Positions 32,757 to 33,671 of a stretch of DNA of 33,671 nt are shown piece after piece. The position numbers and the translations under genes are program-made. The notes below the pieces were generated by a model, which had not been told where the DNA came from, searched no databases, and saw only the letters and a list, made by a program, of their open reading frames with translations. This DNA is from Streptomyces odontomachi. GTDB taxonomy: Bacteria; Actinomycetota; Actinomycetes; Streptomycetales; Streptomycetaceae. Each line of letters begins with the position of its first letter. The first letter of the stretch is position 1. The stretch covers positions 1 to 33,671 of the forward strand of contig NZ_JAMJWG010000043.1 of the NCBI RefSeq assembly GCF_024435355.1, given 5' to 3'.

Positions 32757-33671
32757 GCTGACGCAGGTGCGCGGGCTGCGCTCGGACGCGCCCCGTCCCG
32801 ACCGCGGCCGGCTGGCGCCCGGCCGCCAGAAGCTGATGGACGTCGCCCGGCGCGGCGGGCGGGCCCGCCGGCTGCGCACCGACTGGCGACTCGCCACGGT
32901 CGGAGCCGTGGCCGCGCTCACCGTCACGGCACTGCTCGGCAGCCGGCTCTGGGGCGGAGACCAGGTCAAGCCGGGCGCCCAGCCCGTGGTCACCGTGCAG
33001 CTGGGTGACGCCAAGGACGTCCTGGAGCACGCCGCCGACGTGGTCGCCGGCCAGCACGCGCCCACCCCGCACGCCGGGCAGTGGGTCTACGAGCTGACGA
33101 AGGAGGCCAACCGCACCGACGAGGAGACCCCCGTCAGCGAGCACTCGCACTGGGCCAAGTACGCGGACCCCACCTTCGAGAACGGCAAGATGGGCGACGA
33201 CTACTCGCCGCGCAAGCGCTACCAGTTCCTCGCCGACCTGCCGGACGACCCGGAGGCGGTGAAGAAGAAGGCCCGTGTCTTCTATCCCAGTGGCAACGAG
33301 ACCCAGGCGCAGCACGACCTGCGCGCCCTGACGATTCTCGCGCAGTCCTACCCGGCGCCCCCGAAGGGTCTCGCCGCCGTCTACCGGGCCATGGCCACGA
33401 TCCCGGGTCTCAAGGCCGCCAACACCACGGACCTGCTCGGCCGGGACACCATCGACGTGTACCTGCCCCAGAAGAGCGCGGGGGCGTACCCCCTGCGCCA
33501 CGACTTCCTCATCGACTCCACCACGTACGCCTACGTCGGCACGCGCGCCATCGCCCAGTCCGACAACCACGACAAGGGGGGCAAATTCGGTGACAGCTGG
33601 AAGAAGGGCGACGTGATCATCGACTTGGCGCGGAAGCAGATCGCCCTCGTCGACAGGAACGGGGAGCGTCC
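32749..33671 (+). CDS. CU044_5270-family protein, partial (3' end outside window)
   Basis: At least 307 residues are present. A cytosolic N-terminus (1-50: RGLRSDAPRPDRGRL, then Arg-rich) is followed by one transmembrane helix (about 51-67: VGAVAALTVTALLGSRLW) and a large extracytoplasmic domain with DVLEHAADVVAG, GQWVYELTKEA and FLIDSTTYAYVGTRAI, matching the CU044_5270 family found beside ECF sigma genes. It has GGAGG 9 nt upstream and overlaps the sigma gene, so the two are translationally coupled. It may act as an anti-sigma factor or sensor; this is inference from location. The stop codon is not in the window. Confidence 0.88.
   Translation, partial: MDELTQVRGLRSDAPRPDRGRLAPGRQKLMDVARRGGRARRLRTDWRLATVGAVAALTVTALLGSRLWGGDQVKPGAQPVVTVQLGDAKDVLEHAADVVAGQHAPTPHAGQWVYELTKEANRTDEETPVSEHSHWAKYADPTFENGKMGDDYSPRKRYQFLADLPDDPEAVKKKARVFYPSGNETQAQHDLRALTILAQSYPAPPKGLAAVYRAMATIPGLKAANTTDLLGRDTIDVYLPQKSAGAYPLRHDFLIDSTTYAYVGTRAIAQSDNHDKGGKFGDSWKKGDVIIDLARKQIALVDRNGER

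Overview
The window is GC-rich throughout its coding regions, with G or C at most third codon positions, GTG starts, 4-nt start/stop overlaps and start codons lying 6-7 nt below a -10 hexamer. Together with the protein families present (LAxTG surface protein, PadR-controlled FtsX exporter, CU044_5270-type protein, MerR/clamp fusion), this points to a chromosomal segment of a Streptomyces or close relative. No rRNA, tRNA, CRISPR array or intact insertion sequence was seen.

Layout. 1-882 has no gene: it holds two hairpin-prone elements in inverted arrangement, then a 177-bp tandem duplication. 883-6349 carries housekeeping and accessory enzymes: a cysteine hydrolase, a VanX-like peptidase, a small unknown protein, a DinB protein, a MerR regulator fused to a sliding-clamp-like domain, a patatin lipase, and an SDR coupled to a tiny membrane protein. 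6562-9696 is a compact PadR/ATPase/FtsX export operon with a candidate operator. 9751-13537 holds YnfA, an internally deleted alpha/beta hydrolase pseudogene, a RibD-like reductase, a 58-aa protein, and a divergent AraC regulator / TIGR03086 pair.

13579-23383 looks like one functional neighbourhood for a lipid-linked or surface sugar: a GT4, a polytopic GT-C-like protein, a cytochrome b/molybdopterin oxidoreductase with a membrane partner, an overlapping three-gene unit (GT2, DUF2064/TIGR04282 transferase, SAM methyltransferase), a two-component system, and a nucleotide-sugar epimerase with a Cys/His zinc-ribbon-like insert. I do not recognise its product.

23559-31020 has an aldo/keto reductase, a 472-bp AT-richer intergenic region (decayed coding fragment, terminator-like hairpin, 17-bp repeats), and then exported proteins: an 823-aa LAxTG surface protein, a membrane-anchored protein, a beta-helix lipoprotein and a Tat-type lipoprotein DyP peroxidase. 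31069-33671 ends with an unknown conserved protein, a 644-bp intergenic region, an ECF-type sigma factor and its overlapping CU044_5270-type membrane partner, cut by the window edge.

The most promising undescribed material is the 13.6-23.4 kb sugar/redox/two-component locus, the MerR-clamp fusion, and the nested inverted repeat at the left edge.
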